A DNA stretch of 64,000 nt from Cinnamomum chago (Eukaryota; Streptophyta; Magnoliopsida; Laurales; Lauraceae): positions 34,943,501-35,007,500 of the forward strand of contig CP142455.1 in NCBI GenBank assembly GCA_038049695.1. The letters run 5' to 3'. The notes beneath the pieces are model-generated. The model was not told the DNA's origin, ran no database searches, and saw nothing but the letters and a program-made list of their open reading frames with translations. Shown piece by piece: positions 32,294 through 43,987 of this stretch; position 1 is the stretch's first letter; each line of letters starts with the position of its first letter. Both the position numbers and the translations under genes were made by a program.

Positions 32294-35069
32294 TGTTGAC
32301 ACCAAAAATGTCACTTTGCCTCTTCACACCAAAAGCTACATGGAGCCACATCCTACCAAAAATAGGCAGGCGCCACTTCAAGCATCAGATCTTGTCAGAA
32401 TCAAACAAAAACTGCAAGGTCATTCAAAATAACCAAAAGAGAGGTACATATGAAGTTTCGGGCCATACCGACATCATTTGGCCTAGCTTCACTTCTCCAA
32501 CAGCTAAACAAGCGCTCCCGGCGGCGGCAGAATCGGAGACACCAAATCTTCGATCAGAGCCTATGGATGTTCTCAAAACATGTCCAAAAGGCTCCATGTC
32601 AAGTCTCAAGTCAAACCAGCAATGTTTGACCCATCATCAACTCTCCAACGGTTGAATCAAGCCTACCAGCGACAGAGCACCCCGGGACCATGGCACCCAA
32701 TTCAGAGCTTGCGGATCATCTCAAAATGACTCCAATAGGCTCCTCGTCGAATTTCAGGTCAATCGGACATCGTTTGACCAGAAGTCAAAGCTCGGCATCT
32801 CTCTCGCAGGAGAAACAAAGGCAAGCATTTGCATGACTCCAAACGGCTTCAAAACTCAAACCAAAGCCTATGGTTGGTCTTAACCACTGATGAGGGAGTC
32901 ACACGTCGAATTTTAGGTCAATCGGACATCGTTTGACCGAAAGTCAAAGTTCGGCATTTCCCTCGCGGTGACATCAAAGGCAAGCGTTTGCATGACCCCA
33001 AATGGCTTCAAAACTCAAACAAAAGCCTATGGATGGTCTTAAATACTGATGAGGGAGTCACACATCGAATCTCAGGTCAATCGGACATCGTTTGACCGAA
33101 AGTCAAAGTTCGGCATTTCCCTCGCGGTGAAATCAAAGGCAAGCATTTGCATGACCCAAAACGGCTTCAAAACTCAAATGAAAGCCCATGGTTGGTCTTA
33201 TTTAATGCTTAAGAAGCTTCACCTCAAATTTCAGGTCATTCCGACATCGTTTGACCCTGTTTCAGCTTCTGGCGGAAAATCAGCAATTCTGCGCTCGGCT
33301 TTTCCCGGAAAATCGGAAACTTTGCAAACCAATTTGCAAGGATTCTCATCATGTTTTTCAGAGGGAAATCAAGCCAAAAATGTGGAGAAATGTCATAGAA
33401 AACAAACAAAAAAAACGGAAGCGAAAAACGACGAAAAACGGCCAGAAACGGGCCCCGGGAAGCAATTTTCCCCCAGGGTCGCAGAGCCCCGCGACCCTGG
33501 GCCAGGCCTGCGACCATGGGGCCGGCGACCCTGGGAGGTCCGGGGCGCCGATTTCGCCCCGGGACCCCCCGTTTCGTCCGTTTTCGCGAGACGAGTTGTT
33601 CTGTCCCTGTGATTTTTCCAGATTCAGACTTTTGAGGCTCCAAATTCGCCGATATTCGCCAAGATCACAGGAATCCTTCCAAGAACTTCAAAAACTTCGT
33701 TGATCGCCAGCTGAACAACCAAAAAGTGCACTTTCTGCCCACCCGATCACGAAATCGACTGGACAGATGCTGCCGGCCCGCTGGTATCAACCAATGTCTG
33801 AAACTACATGATCATCTGATGTTGATTTACATAAGGATCCATCGATGATCATCGCAAAGGGAATTCCAAGAGACACAACATGGCCCGCGACTCTTCAGCT
33901 ACCAAGGTGGCCACTTAGTGCAATCAATTGGCCCGTTTATGGCAAGTTAATGCGGTCATTAACCCATTATCTTGAACGGCCCAATCAGAAGCCTCCGTTC
34001 AGGAGTTACAAGTCCAAGCAATCATGGCATTCAAGCCATGAAACTCCTAACATAATGGAGATTAAAGGCGATTAAATGCCCATGACTCTCCTCCGGCCAA
34101 TGAAATCCAAGGGTCAGGAGTTACAAAACAAAAGGCAATTAAACTCGTAACTCCTCCCTTAATGAGCTTTATTACCATAAAGGCTCATAAATCACTCCTA
34201 AAGGCTACCTAAAGGCCTATAAATAGGAGTCCCCTCCAAGCATTTCAAAAAGGAGGGGGACACACACAGAAGGATCCGGGAAAATCGCCACAGATCCGGA
34301 AAAATCGCCAGAAAATCATTCAAAAATCCTTGGAGAAATCTCTACAACCCTGCTCCTTCAAGAAAACTCTGCTGCAACAAGTTCAACAAGGTGATTGAAG
34401 CCCCTTGGGGGGCCACCCCCCCAAAGACCACCTCTCCTTCTATCCAACATGGCTAGATGCGGCTTTTCAGCCCGTCTACTCAGTTTTTTACCGGATATAG
34501 GACCTTATCTTGGTCCTTATCCTCTAAAAATCTGAGGTTGGAGCCAAGCCAAGAAATCAAGCACTATGTTCTCATCTGAAGGACGATGGCGGAGCCCATA
34601 CATGACTCGCGACCATCGATCTGAACGAGCCCTCCCACAATCGCATGAGAAGTTAGATTCCTTTTTCTTACTTTTCTGTTGTAAATTATATTTTTTCTAA
34701 AGAGACAAAAAAATCACATCTCTTGTCTTTCATTATTGATAAGATTTGTAAATCGCCTTTCATGGCAAAATCGCCTCCAACGGCACCAAACCGCCTTCTA
34801 CGGCACAAAAACGCCTTTCACGGCATTCAAACAAAACTGTCTCTTTTATTAAAATATGTATGCAATGGAAAACTAGAAAAAAGTTTCATTTCCCTTTTTA
34901 CTTGTGAAGGTGGATCTCCGGATCACCATTTCTAAATTCCAAGTATTAAAGAGAAATTGGCATACCCGTACAAAAAAACTGATGCCCGCTTTTCCTTTTT
35001 CCCTCCACCATACCCCGTCAGCCCCGGGGCGGAGGCAGCTTTGGAAAAAGACAAAAGCCGGGACCATCA
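32294..35069 (+). repeat. 3' LTR of the Tat element
   Basis: It is 2776 bp, from TGTTGACACC to ACCATCA, and matches the left LTR throughout. It carries the same 160-bp tandem (32745-33257), GC-rich box region (33475-33540, one box unit more than the left copy), TATA box (34218-34225) and the internal copy of TGGCATACCCG (34958-34968). The short open frames here are not genes. Confidence 0.95.
34218..34225 (+). promoter_or_regulatory. TATA box of the Tat 3' LTR
   Basis: TATAAATA in CCTATAAATAGGAG is identical in context to the box at 16475-16482. In this LTR it could drive read-out transcription into the neighbouring sequence. Confidence 0.65.
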
Positions 35070-35660
35070 ATACACTTCTCAAAATAATAAAAGAATCCGA
35101 TGAAAAAATGTAGCGAAACTCAAGAACCCGCCCGATGTCTAGTTGACATCGTCGAGCTGCCACTCTCTCACTAGGGGTGGCTCAAGAGCCTCCTCCTGAC
35201 GCTCCTCCTCAAAGGCAACGTCTCCTGCACCTGGGCACCAATAAACAAGGGTCAAACACAACGGTTTGGCAGGTAATCAATTTAGGTATGAGTATACACA
35301 TAGTAATGTTTAAGGAAACATATAAAGACATTCTTTTTTTTTCTGAATTGCAAGCAGTTACATGACTAAGATATACTTCAAAAATACTATCAAAACTAGC
35401 ATGAATACTTATTATATCATGAATAATTACATTCCACAAAGAGCCCATCCTTTCTCTATCATTTATAATGAAAGAGCAAGCACGCACGACAAGCACGATA
35501 TACATAATATAATCACGACACGATTCCCCATATACGGGGATTCTGGCCGCGGAACCAGACACGCACGATGTGTAATAAATACACGACCAGTCTGCAGACA
35601 GTCCACATGTTTAAGGACCCCCAGACAGTGGATCAAACTGAAAGGGCAGTCCAAGCTCTT

Positions 35661-37402
35661 AATACCAAGAGTATATGATGTAATAAATTGATTAATTTCT
35701 TTATTTATCAATACAATTCATGCTTTTCCTTTCATGAGATGAATGGTGTTTTATATACTTGCACATAACCAATACAAAAGACATAATGGCTCATCAGATG
35801 AACCGGAGTCCATGAGTATACTAGATGTAATACATGTGTATGGATGAGATCCACATACAGGAGATATGTATTGCAAATCTTATACTCAAATATCTTCACA
35901 ACCAGTGATGAGATTGGACATCTCATCTGACAAGGTTGCAGCACTTTGATCACTATGAGATATTTTGATTTGTCTCGATCATCGGAATGTAAGATTCCGG
36001 ATCATGGTGCTGGTACATTGGATGTATTGAAGGACCATGAGAAACACCTTATATACACTATCTTTATTTTAAGGTCTGCTCTCATAATTCCCTAGCAATA
36101 GGCTCATAATCCTGAGACATTAATGAACTCAAGTTTCTATCTATTCATTTGCTTTGAGTCACCAATGAGTGAGGCCAATTGTAGGTCAACACCTCGATGA
36201 TTTGGGTACGTGGTAGTGGAGCTGTGGGAACATTCAATGGTCAAGATGGAATCTATCTTAAATATCCCCTTGTGCCAATTAATGGATTTGTCATTGGTAA
36301 GTGCGCACCCATTCCAATTAAGAGTTAATTGGATCGGTACCAAATGATCATTATAATTAATTGGGGCTCAAGGATAATAAGACATGGATCTAATTTGGTG
36401 GACAGGTCCATTTGATCCATGGATATAGATGGAGGGGCCTACTTGTGGTACTGAGGAAGTTTAGGGTCTTCATTGTAATTTATTCCTAAGACTGGAGTGC
36501 AATTGCATTTATTTAGTGGAGTTATTTGCAATTAACTGTGGGCCCGGATTGCACATGAGATGTGGGGTCGCGTGTCCCAGTTGGAGCCAGCTTTCTAAGG
36601 AATCCCTAGTGGTCCCCACGCTAGCCCAAATTATTAGAAAGATACTAATTCTACTTGAACTATAAAAGGAATGTTACTATTTCTATTTGAAGTGAGACTT
36701 CTAATAGTGGTAATGGTAAGCTACTAATTATTAATGGAAGTAGGATTTCTATTTTAATTCGAAAGGAGAAAGTTACTAATAGTTGTGGAAGTGAGACTTC
36801 TATGGCAATTAGTAAGGGAGATGTTTACTAATTATTAATGGGAACTAAACTTCTATTTCAAATAGGAAAAGAGGATTTATGGAGAGCTATAAATAAAGGA
36901 ATACTCCTATCAAATTCGTGCATAATCCATAGAGCACTTTCAGCCCCCTTGTACAAGAGTTGTACAAGTCATCTTCCTCTCAAAGTTCCCCTCTCTTTCA
37001 CCTTTGGTTCCTTAGAGTTACTAGTAGGGTTTTCTCTTGAGGATTCCACCATCTTCTTGAGAAAAGAGATCTAATACGGGACATAGCGTGGAAGATCAAA
37101 AGGAGTTGAAGATTCTGAATTGGATTGTGAAGTTGTTCATCATCAAAGTAAAGAAATCAAATCCTCCATTAGAGCACAACAAAGCTCCAAAGGTATATCT
37201 ACATCCTTGTATGCTGTAGATTTCGTGGTAGCATGTTTACGTACTATTTTCTATCTTATAGATAGTATATGTTGCTGTACATGGCTATGAGATCGAGGAA
37301 TGCATCCTGGATTGGGTTTGTTGCATTTTAGACAATTGATCCCTGCATCAAGTGGGTCAAAAGTTTTGAAACCTGTCTGGAAAGCCCACCTATATTCCAA
37401 CA
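35661..37402 (+). repeat. 5' LTR of a copia element (fragment)
   Basis: It ends TATATTCCAACA at 37402, followed by a tRNA-iMet primer-binding site. Its first 710 bp match the 3' LTR at 61360-62072 with about eight substitutions by eye (about 1.1%), which supports the two being LTRs of one element. A TATAAATA box lies at 36888-36895. It abuts the chromovirus-like LTR fragment on the left. No coding sequence is present. Confidence 0.9.
36888..36895 (+). promoter_or_regulatory. TATA box of the copia LTR
   Basis: TATAAATA in GAGAGCTATAAATAAAGG lies about 510 bp before the LTR end. The equivalent place in the minus-strand copy at about 10890 reads TATATAAAG on its own strand. Confidence 0.55.
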
Positions 37403-37404
37403 AT

Positions 37405-37416
37405 TGGTATCAGAGC
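37405..37416 (+). other. Primer-binding site (tRNA-iMet) of the copia element
   Basis: TGGTATCAGAGC, the standard plant complement of the initiator methionine tRNA 3' end, lies two bases after the LTR end at 37402. Confidence 0.9.
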
Positions 37417-39117
37417 CTAACCTCATCTCTAATCATGTTAGACCAGCAAGCTTGCTCTGATCTTTGCATGAGATGTGAAGAAGATGAAACAAGGGCTATG
37501 TAAGGATCAATTTTAATGGATTTGCTTGGTTTGATAGTAAATTCATGTTTGGATAGTCACAAAAGGGTTTAATAATGATGGAAGGATCATAGGAAGCCAT
37601 TGGGATACTTTGGAAGTGATTTGGGGAAGAACAGACACGAAACAGAAAACCCAAGTTGCAGAAATTCGTCAGCCCGATCGACCTGGCCCCGTGCCCGGTC
37701 GACCTGCTGACTTGCAGGCCGGTCGACCGGGCCAACTGTGCAGAATGCTGCAGAAACTGATTTTTCAGTTTCGGGTCTTCTTTTACTTCCTATTTTTCCA
37801 GCATTATTTGGCAGCCTATTTTTGTGATTTGTATGGTTGTATGAGATACTAACTTGCAGATGATCATGTCCTCTCCATATGGCCCACAAGTCTTTTGCTT
37901 TCTTTCATGGTGATTGGTTTATTTAAGGCTAAATGTAACGGGCGTCATGGTTTCCTTGGTTTCCCGTGAAAGGGCAAGGCATGATGAATTTCCCTATAGC
38001 CATTTTAATTCCAGTTTTAGATTACCATGTAAGTCTCATATTTGAGGCATAGGAATTTATGTAATTTTTCTAAATTTGTAAATTCTGGCGATGTCCGAGA
38101 CGAAGAAGGAAAGCGATGTTGGACTCGTAATCAAAGAGTTTGAAGATTACCAAAAGAGTTCTGGAGTTTCCCAAAGAGTTAGAAGTCCAGGAAGTCTATT
38201 CCGCTTGGGCCATGTGGAGGAGAGGACTAATTTCTATTGTTTGCAATTTCTATTTATGGATGCATGCTTAAATTAGAATATTTCCAGAACTGATCCAAAC
38301 ATAGCAAGTTACTAAAATTAGTCAAATCAAATTAATTTTTGGAAAAGAGTTCAAATTAGTGTTGATGACCCATGAGATGGATACATTGGTAACACTAATT
38401 TAAAAACCGGACTTTCCTTAAAATAACTTGACTTGGAACCAATCTTAGATCATATCATGAGATGATTTGATATTCATATGTATACATGTGGGCCCTAATA
38501 CCTTACAAAGAAATCCTCAATTCTAAAATATTAAGTGGGAGCGGGGCATTTATATTTAGAAACCCCATGGTTTTCCACCATAGGTCCATTGTAATGAAAG
38601 TATTAGCTTCGCGCCATCTTGAGAATGGCCGTTCCCCACGGAGGGTTTTTACTTGTCTGGCTACTAGATATGGATCTCCTATGGATAGTGTTGGTGAGAC
38701 GGGGCGGGGGCCCACTCCCTAAGGAGGAGTTGCCCGCAACGGTTGTCATGCAATGCTAGTTGGTGGGTCACACTTAACTAAAATAATGATGTAGTATCCC
38801 CAAGGATTTGCCTCATTTATTTTAGAAACCAAAGCAAATCGGGAGTCATACATTATTTGGTATGAGATACCTAGATAATAATGAATGAAGGGGATCATGG
38901 AAAGTTAGTCTTAATCCTAATTTTGACCAACTTTGATCCGCACCAATCTAGGTGGTATTCGCACTCCCCAAGGAGGCATACCCCGAGGATTGGGATTCCG
39001 ATGTATTTTGAATTTAGTGGTTATGAGGATTTCATATAAATTTGGTAGAATACTAAACCCTAATGTCATTTAAATTCATTAATTTAATGTATGGTTATGT
39101 GCTACAGTATTTCAAGC
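37417..39117 (+). other. Copia leader with a GTCGAC box cluster
   Basis: This is the untranslated region between the primer site and gag. At about 37672-37735 it holds four GATCGACC/GTCGACC-type boxes, a cluster like those in the SIRE-like LTRs but here in a leader instead of an LTR. No convincing gene is seen, and the rest is AT-rich sequence without recognised features. Confidence 0.5.
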
Positions 39118-39743
39118 ATGAATTCAAATACTTTCAATCCACTTGCGACCATCCTCAACCAGAATAAGTTAGTGGGATCCAACTATGTAGACTGGAAACA
39201 GAACCTGGATATAGTCCTGACAGCTTCAGGATATAAATATGTCCTTACCAAACCCCCCCCCCCCCTTGATGAGCCATTGCCGGAAGCATCACAGGAAGAA
39301 AATGAACTTTACACCAAGTGGGCCAAAGACGATGAGATGGCCAGATGTTACATACAGGCATCTATGTCTAGTGTTTTACAACACCAACATCAATCCTTTA
39401 AGACTGCATATGATATTATATCAAACTTAAAGGAGATGTTTGCGGAACAGGGCAGGCCTGCTAGACAGGCTGCTATGAGGGTGCTTATAAGCACCAAGAT
39501 GACTGAAGGGATTATGAAGAAAAAGCCAACTGCCCTGATGACAGAAAAGTCATTTGCTAAGTCCAAACCGAAAGGCAAAGGGCGGAAAGGCAAGAAGAAA
39601 TCAGTTCCGAAGGGTCCTAAGGCGGAGAATAGCCCTAATGGTGGTGTTGGCAAGGCTAAGGGGTCAGGGACAAAAGGAAAGTGTTTCCATTGTGGTATGA
39701 CAGGACATTGGAAGAGGAATTGTCCAGAATATCTGTCTAAGAA
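39118..39743 (+). pseudogene. Copia Gag (part), interrupted by a CACTA transposon
   Basis: The frame from the ATG at 39118 encodes a typical plant copia Gag beginning MNSNTFNPLATIL. Its N-terminal domain includes GSNYVDWKQNLD, followed by a Lys/Gly-rich basic stretch and a CCHC zinc knuckle CFHCGMTGHWKRNC near 39681. The ATG lies 25 nt downstream of another in-frame ATG, but the Gag homology supports this start. The frame runs into the CACTA terminus at 39744. The matching RT/RNase H part of the element is at 59747. The lineage looks like TAR/Tork from Gag and RT style, with moderate certainty. The copy is broken. Confidence 0.8.
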
Positions 39744-40260
39744 CACTACAACAATTTTGCTTTTTTGTGATGCCAAAAAAGCGTCGCAAATATTATAAAA
39801 AGCATCGCAATAAGTAATTGCGACGCAAAAAACTAAGCGTCACAAAGGGGTCGCAAATAATGGGGTCGTAGAAAGATTAGCTACGCTAAAGACTGCAGCG
39901 TGGCAATAAGAGAGTATTTGCAACGGTTTCAAAGCGTTGCTAATTACATATCAATTGCGACGTATTATAATCGTCGCAAATAATGATTTATTTGCAACGG
40001 TAAAATTGCGTCACCAATAATTTATATTTGCGACGTATTATAAACGTCGCAAATAATGATTTATTTGCAACGGTAAAATTGCGTCACCAATAATTTATAT
40101 TTGCGACGATTCTAAAAGGTCGTTAATAAATTATTAAAGGTGTCGCTCATATAAAGTTGCAAAGTTTTTTTTTTTTTGCGACGCTTATGTGGTGTGGTAA
40201 ATAATATTTATCTTGGTACATTTGATTATTTGCAATGCAATAAAAGCGCCGCAAATAATA
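39744..40260. repeat. CACTA terminal and subterminal repeats
   Basis: After the terminal CACTACAACAA, about 15 short motifs in both orientations (GCGTCGCAAAT, TTGCGACG, TTTGCAACGG) are packed into 500 bp. One pair of about 64-bp direct repeats carrying TATTTGCGACGTATTATAA and TGATTTATTTGCAACGG lies at about 39955-40095. Such motifs are the usual TNPA binding sites of this superfamily. Confidence 0.85.
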
Positions 40261-41158
40261 ATTTCTCAGAAATTTTTTTTTTTAATATTTTTAAAATAGA
40301 TATATTTTTCCTGATTTTATACCCAATCAATATAAATATAATCTCATCATCCATTCACAAATCTTTAATGCAAAGTCATCCTTAGGTCATCACAATCATA
40401 TATCTCTAAGTTGCAATTCAGGTATGAAAATAACACTCCACCGATGTAAAAACATAAACTAAATTAATTCATTGAATTTGAATGCAATGAAACAGTTGTC
40501 CTTATCACAAATTATTGCTGAAGATATTGATAAAATTCTGTTAAACATAAATCTATATAATAGCTAGTCTAAAAAAAACATAGAAACAATAACTGAAAAG
40601 CAGTCTTCGACATGTATCACACGGAGACAACGAACAATTTCCACGATAAAATATAGCATCCTCAAATTGATCTGCGCCATCCAAACGGGTCCAAAAAATG
40701 TTGCTTGTTCTAATTTTCTCTTCATCTCCCATTTCGATCTATAATAAATAAGACAAGATAGATGTTGAAATCTATAAAACAAGATAGATGTTAAAACTGA
40801 AATTTGAGATATCAAGTTGAAATCTTATCTATTCATGTTGATTGTAGCCTATACACAAAGTCACCACATGTACATCAATCCATATCATTCAAATCATGGC
40901 CCTTGATGTATATGGGGCATGGAAGAAATCAAATTGACTTGATGATACGGCTACTTATTTATCATTTTAAACATTTATTCACTATATATGCCTTTTAGGT
41001 ATGTGACATTTGTGAAGAGATTCAATATGGAAATTGCAACTAAGAAAATGAAGCACCTGATATCTAATAATTTAAGATGAAATTTTATCCATTTTTATTT
41101 TCCTTCTATTTGAACTGAACATGCACCTGATGATGTATAAAAGCAAAGAATAAATATT

Positions 41159-42651
41159 TTACCATGGAGGAGTGCCCATCTTTTGCGCCATTATAGATTG
41201 CATCATAGCCTCCATATTCTTTTGCCAGGGCCTCATTTCATTTATCTGAGCCTCCATCTGTTGTTTTTGACCCTCCATCTGAACCTGCCTCCATCTGTTG
41301 TTTTTGACCCGCCATCTGAACCTCCATCTGAGCTTCCATCCGTTGTAACTGCTCAGCCAACTCTTGAGCTTGTCTTTCAACTGCCGCGACCTTCTTAGTA
41401 AGCTCTTCCACCCGCTAATTATTTTGAAGGCCCGTTGAAGAGATGGAGGGGCCACGACGCCATGCCCAAGACCTCGGACATATCCAGACCTTGTACCTAA
41501 CACTCGTTTGCATATCTCATCTTTTGTGAATGGGGGAGAATCCTCTTCTGTGGGCTGCGACTGGAGTGTAATCATTTTATCCTAAAAGAGAAAAAAAATT
41601 CACATAAATATTTAGAAATGTATAGAAAATCTGAAGAACAAAAGAAATAATTAATTAGATGAAACTTTTAAAAAAGTGTCCTTATATAGAGCAGCTGACA
41701 CTCGGGAGTAGACCAACCTTCTCTTGACTATAGTGTGTCTTGTGCCACAATTCTATCCTACCGATTGGAGCATCACGCTGTATAAATTTGAACACAATAT
41801 TAAATTAAAATAAAAAGCTAATAAATCAATACTTATTAAAATATTAGAATTACTAATACCGTCTCATGAAGATATTTGACAAATGATTTTGAACCCGCAC
41901 AATGGTTCACTTTAAGCAGCTGTCGGTTTTCAGAATTCTTTTTACTAACTTTCTGCATTCAAGTTAATGAATTAGAAATGCCATCAAGATTTTCTAAAAA
42001 AAATCATTTCTATGTAGGTAATACAGTTAAAAATAAATTTCACCTGAAACTCTTCTGAACAAAACCTATTGCAGCACAACTCCCAATCTTCTTGTGACAC
42101 ACCCTCATAAGGTTTCTGGCATGCCACCTCGTGATTGCCAGCCCTCTTATAATGGGAGTGCAATATGTTCCTATAGTTTTTGAATGTTGATGCTAAATAA
42201 CTGTTAACAGCTTTTTTCAAACGTGGATCATGAAGATCTATATCAAATTTGTGCTACAAATAAGATGCATTCATAATAAGTTTGTTAGAAATATTTTACA
42301 GGAAAGAGATTACTTAATTTTTTATCCAACTTTCAAATAACATAGTATGCAAAATAAAAGCAAAAAATAAAATTTTGAGGACTGAATTACCAAAATGCGA
42401 TCATAAAATATTTGCCTATGTTCTTGTTTAACCGTTGGCCAAGTGGAACATGCAAGAGGAGCGTACGTTCGAAAAATTATGCCAACTTCAGTCTTAAATT
42501 GTTTTGCATACTTGCCAACTGGTCTAGACAGCCCTTCAGGGATTTCAATCTTTAGCTTTTGACCCGTATCCTTAATAAGCCTGGTAAGGGAGATATTTTT
42601 TGACCTACCACGTCCTCTTCTAGTGGAGGTGACATGGTAGGTCGAAGCCAA
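41159..42651 (-). pseudogene. Ptta/En-Spm plant transposase (TNPA-like), multi-exon remnant
   Basis: Several minus-strand open segments resemble the plant Ptta/En-Spm transposase family. They are 42651 to about 42390 (KIEIPEGLSRPVGKYAKQF), about 42250 to 42045 (a Leu/Lys/Tyr segment with HSHYKRAGNHE), about 41955 to 41865 (ENRQLLKVNHCAGSKSF) and 41575 to 41159 (PPFTKDEICKRVLGTRSGYVRGLGHGV, followed by a Met/Gln/Glu-rich coiled coil). Order and spacing fit exons separated by AT-rich introns. The protein would bind the subterminal repeats of its own transposon. The last exon carries a tandem Gln/Met-rich repeat. I could not confirm that all splice junctions are intact. Confidence 0.7.
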
Positions 42652-42689
42652 AAGGAAAAAGAAAATAGTTAATAAAAAAATACATGAAA

Positions 42690-43987
42690 TTTAATAATTT
42701 TATAAAATATATAACTAATAGTATTGATCTTACCAACACTATACGCCTCTAGCTCAATCGTGTCATTTCCCCATAGTTCCTTCAATTCATCTATCAATGG
42801 TGCCAGGTACACATTGATGTCATTTCCGAGTGCTTTTGGTCCAGGAATAAGTAATGACATGAAAAGGAAGGGTTCTTTCATACATTTCCAAGGTGGCAAA
42901 TTATATGGGATAAGCATGACAGGCCACATGCTATAGGAAGTGCTCATGTCCCCAAAGGGATTGAACCCATCGCTCGCGAGGCCAACACGGACATTACGAG
43001 GATCTTTCACAAACCACAATAAACCTTGTCAAATTCCTCCCAAACATGACTATCTGCTGGATGCCTATATACATGATCCTCCCCAACTCGCTTTTCCTTG
43101 TGCCACCTCATATCTTCAGCTGTCTTTCTTGATATAAACAACCTCTGCAGTCTAGGCTTCAATGGAAAATACCGTAAAATTTTTTGAGGAATCTTCTTAC
43201 CCTTACCTTCATTAAGTTTATACCTCGGCTCACCACATTATGGACAATTAGTTTTATGTTCGTGCTCCCTCCAAAAGAGTGCACAGTCATATTTGCATGC
43301 ATGTATAGGAACATAGCCAAGACCCAAGTCCCGCATATACTTCTTAGCCTCATAATATGACTTGGGAAGCGTCTAACCAGTAGGCAATGCCGCTTTAATC
43401 AATTAAAGATTCATATCAAATGATTTGTTACTCCAATGGTTGATTATTTTTACATGCATCAACTTCACAAGGAATTCTAATTTTGAAAACTTCTCACACC
43501 CTGGATATAGTGGAAGGTGCAAATCATTTAACATCGTATCAAATGGTTGTGGAACTAAGTCATTTGAGATCGCATCAGACGGTTGTGGATCCTCATATGC
43601 TGCACTAGGACCAGGACTACTAGATGCTTCCCCTTGTGGTATATTTTCCACATTAATATTCATCTCATACCTTCCCTCACATACGTCCGCTAACATTTCC
43701 TGCAACCCATCACAACGTTGCTCTACACCACCATCACCATCACCGTCTTCATCCTCACTCATCTCCTCAAAATCTTCGCCATGAAATACCCACCGAGTAT
43801 AAGTCTTATCTATTCCATTTTCCTCCAAATGTGCTTTAACCATATTAATGGGTTTGAAATATCTATTGTTGCACTTGTTACATGGACATTTTATCCTATT
43901 GCCTTTATCCGCATAATCACGCGCATACTCAATAAAGTCTTTAACTCCTTTCATGTAAGCAGGTAAATGTCTACCCCGAAGCTGCAT
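42690..43987 (-). pseudogene. TNP2-type CACTA transposase, N-terminal half, broken
   Basis: Read on the minus strand, 43987-43403 encodes the transposase-associated zinc region (CPCNKCNNRYF near 43880) with an acidic tail. Homology then continues through KSYYEAKKYMRDLGLG (about 43350), CALFWREHEHK (about 43270) and the conserved block with LASDGFNPFG and the following WPVMLIPYNLPP (about 42970-42880). That block is diagnostic of TNP2. At least two in-frame stops (near 43372 and 43238) and one frame change (near 43020) interrupt it. The C-terminal catalytic part is not recognisable downstream, where the TNPA-like gene begins. The enzyme cannot be active from this copy. Confidence 0.8.

Larger units (their letters stand above)
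11612..35069 (+). mobile_element. Whole-looking Tat/Ogre-lineage Ty3/gypsy retrotransposon
   Basis: The element starts TGTTGACACC and ends CCATCA and is flanked by the 5-bp duplication ATACA (11607-11611 and 35070-35074). It spans 23,458 bp, or about 20.5 kb without the nested solo LTR. Its parts are: left LTR 11612-17326 (about 2.76 kb of its own sequence), primer-binding site 17330-17348, repeat-rich leader, single polyprotein frame 18908-27931, tandem arrays 28304-29445, antisense gene 29698-31225, polypurine tract 32283-32293 and right LTR 32294-35069 (2776 bp). A by-eye alignment of the LTRs gives about 18 substitutions and two indels, roughly 0.65%. At commonly used plant rates that is a few hundred thousand years. 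The coding frame looks whole. The very large size, the paired RNase H domains and the antisense gene place it in the Tat/Ogre group. Confidence 0.95.
11303..35658 (-). mobile_element. Chromovirus-like LTR fragment split by the Tat element
   Basis: Two pieces, 11303-11611 and 35070-35658, together match the first 900 or so bases of the solo LTR at 13179 (TGTCGCGACCCC start, the GCGGAAGCGTGTAGC phrase, the GACGGTTTGGCAGGT phrase). The Tat element 11612-35069 lies exactly between them with the duplication ATACA. On the plus strand the sequence is the reverse complement of an LTR, because LTRs elsewhere in the window end ...GGGGTCGCGACA directly before a primer-binding site. It is a fragment, with the copia LTR abutting at 35661. 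It predates the Tat insertion. Confidence 0.85.

Noticed and set aside
10374-37402. Copia LTR segments in opposite orientation taken as the arms of one large inversion or inverted repeat
   Set aside because: The arms differ by roughly 10%, whereas the plus-strand copy differs from its 3' LTR partner by only about 1%. They are independent insertions of different age.
37405-37416. Possible tRNA gene pieces (TGGTATCAGAGC here and at 62657; variant at 54312)
   Set aside because: These are primer-binding sites directly next to LTR ends. No cloverleaf can be formed from the flanking sequence.
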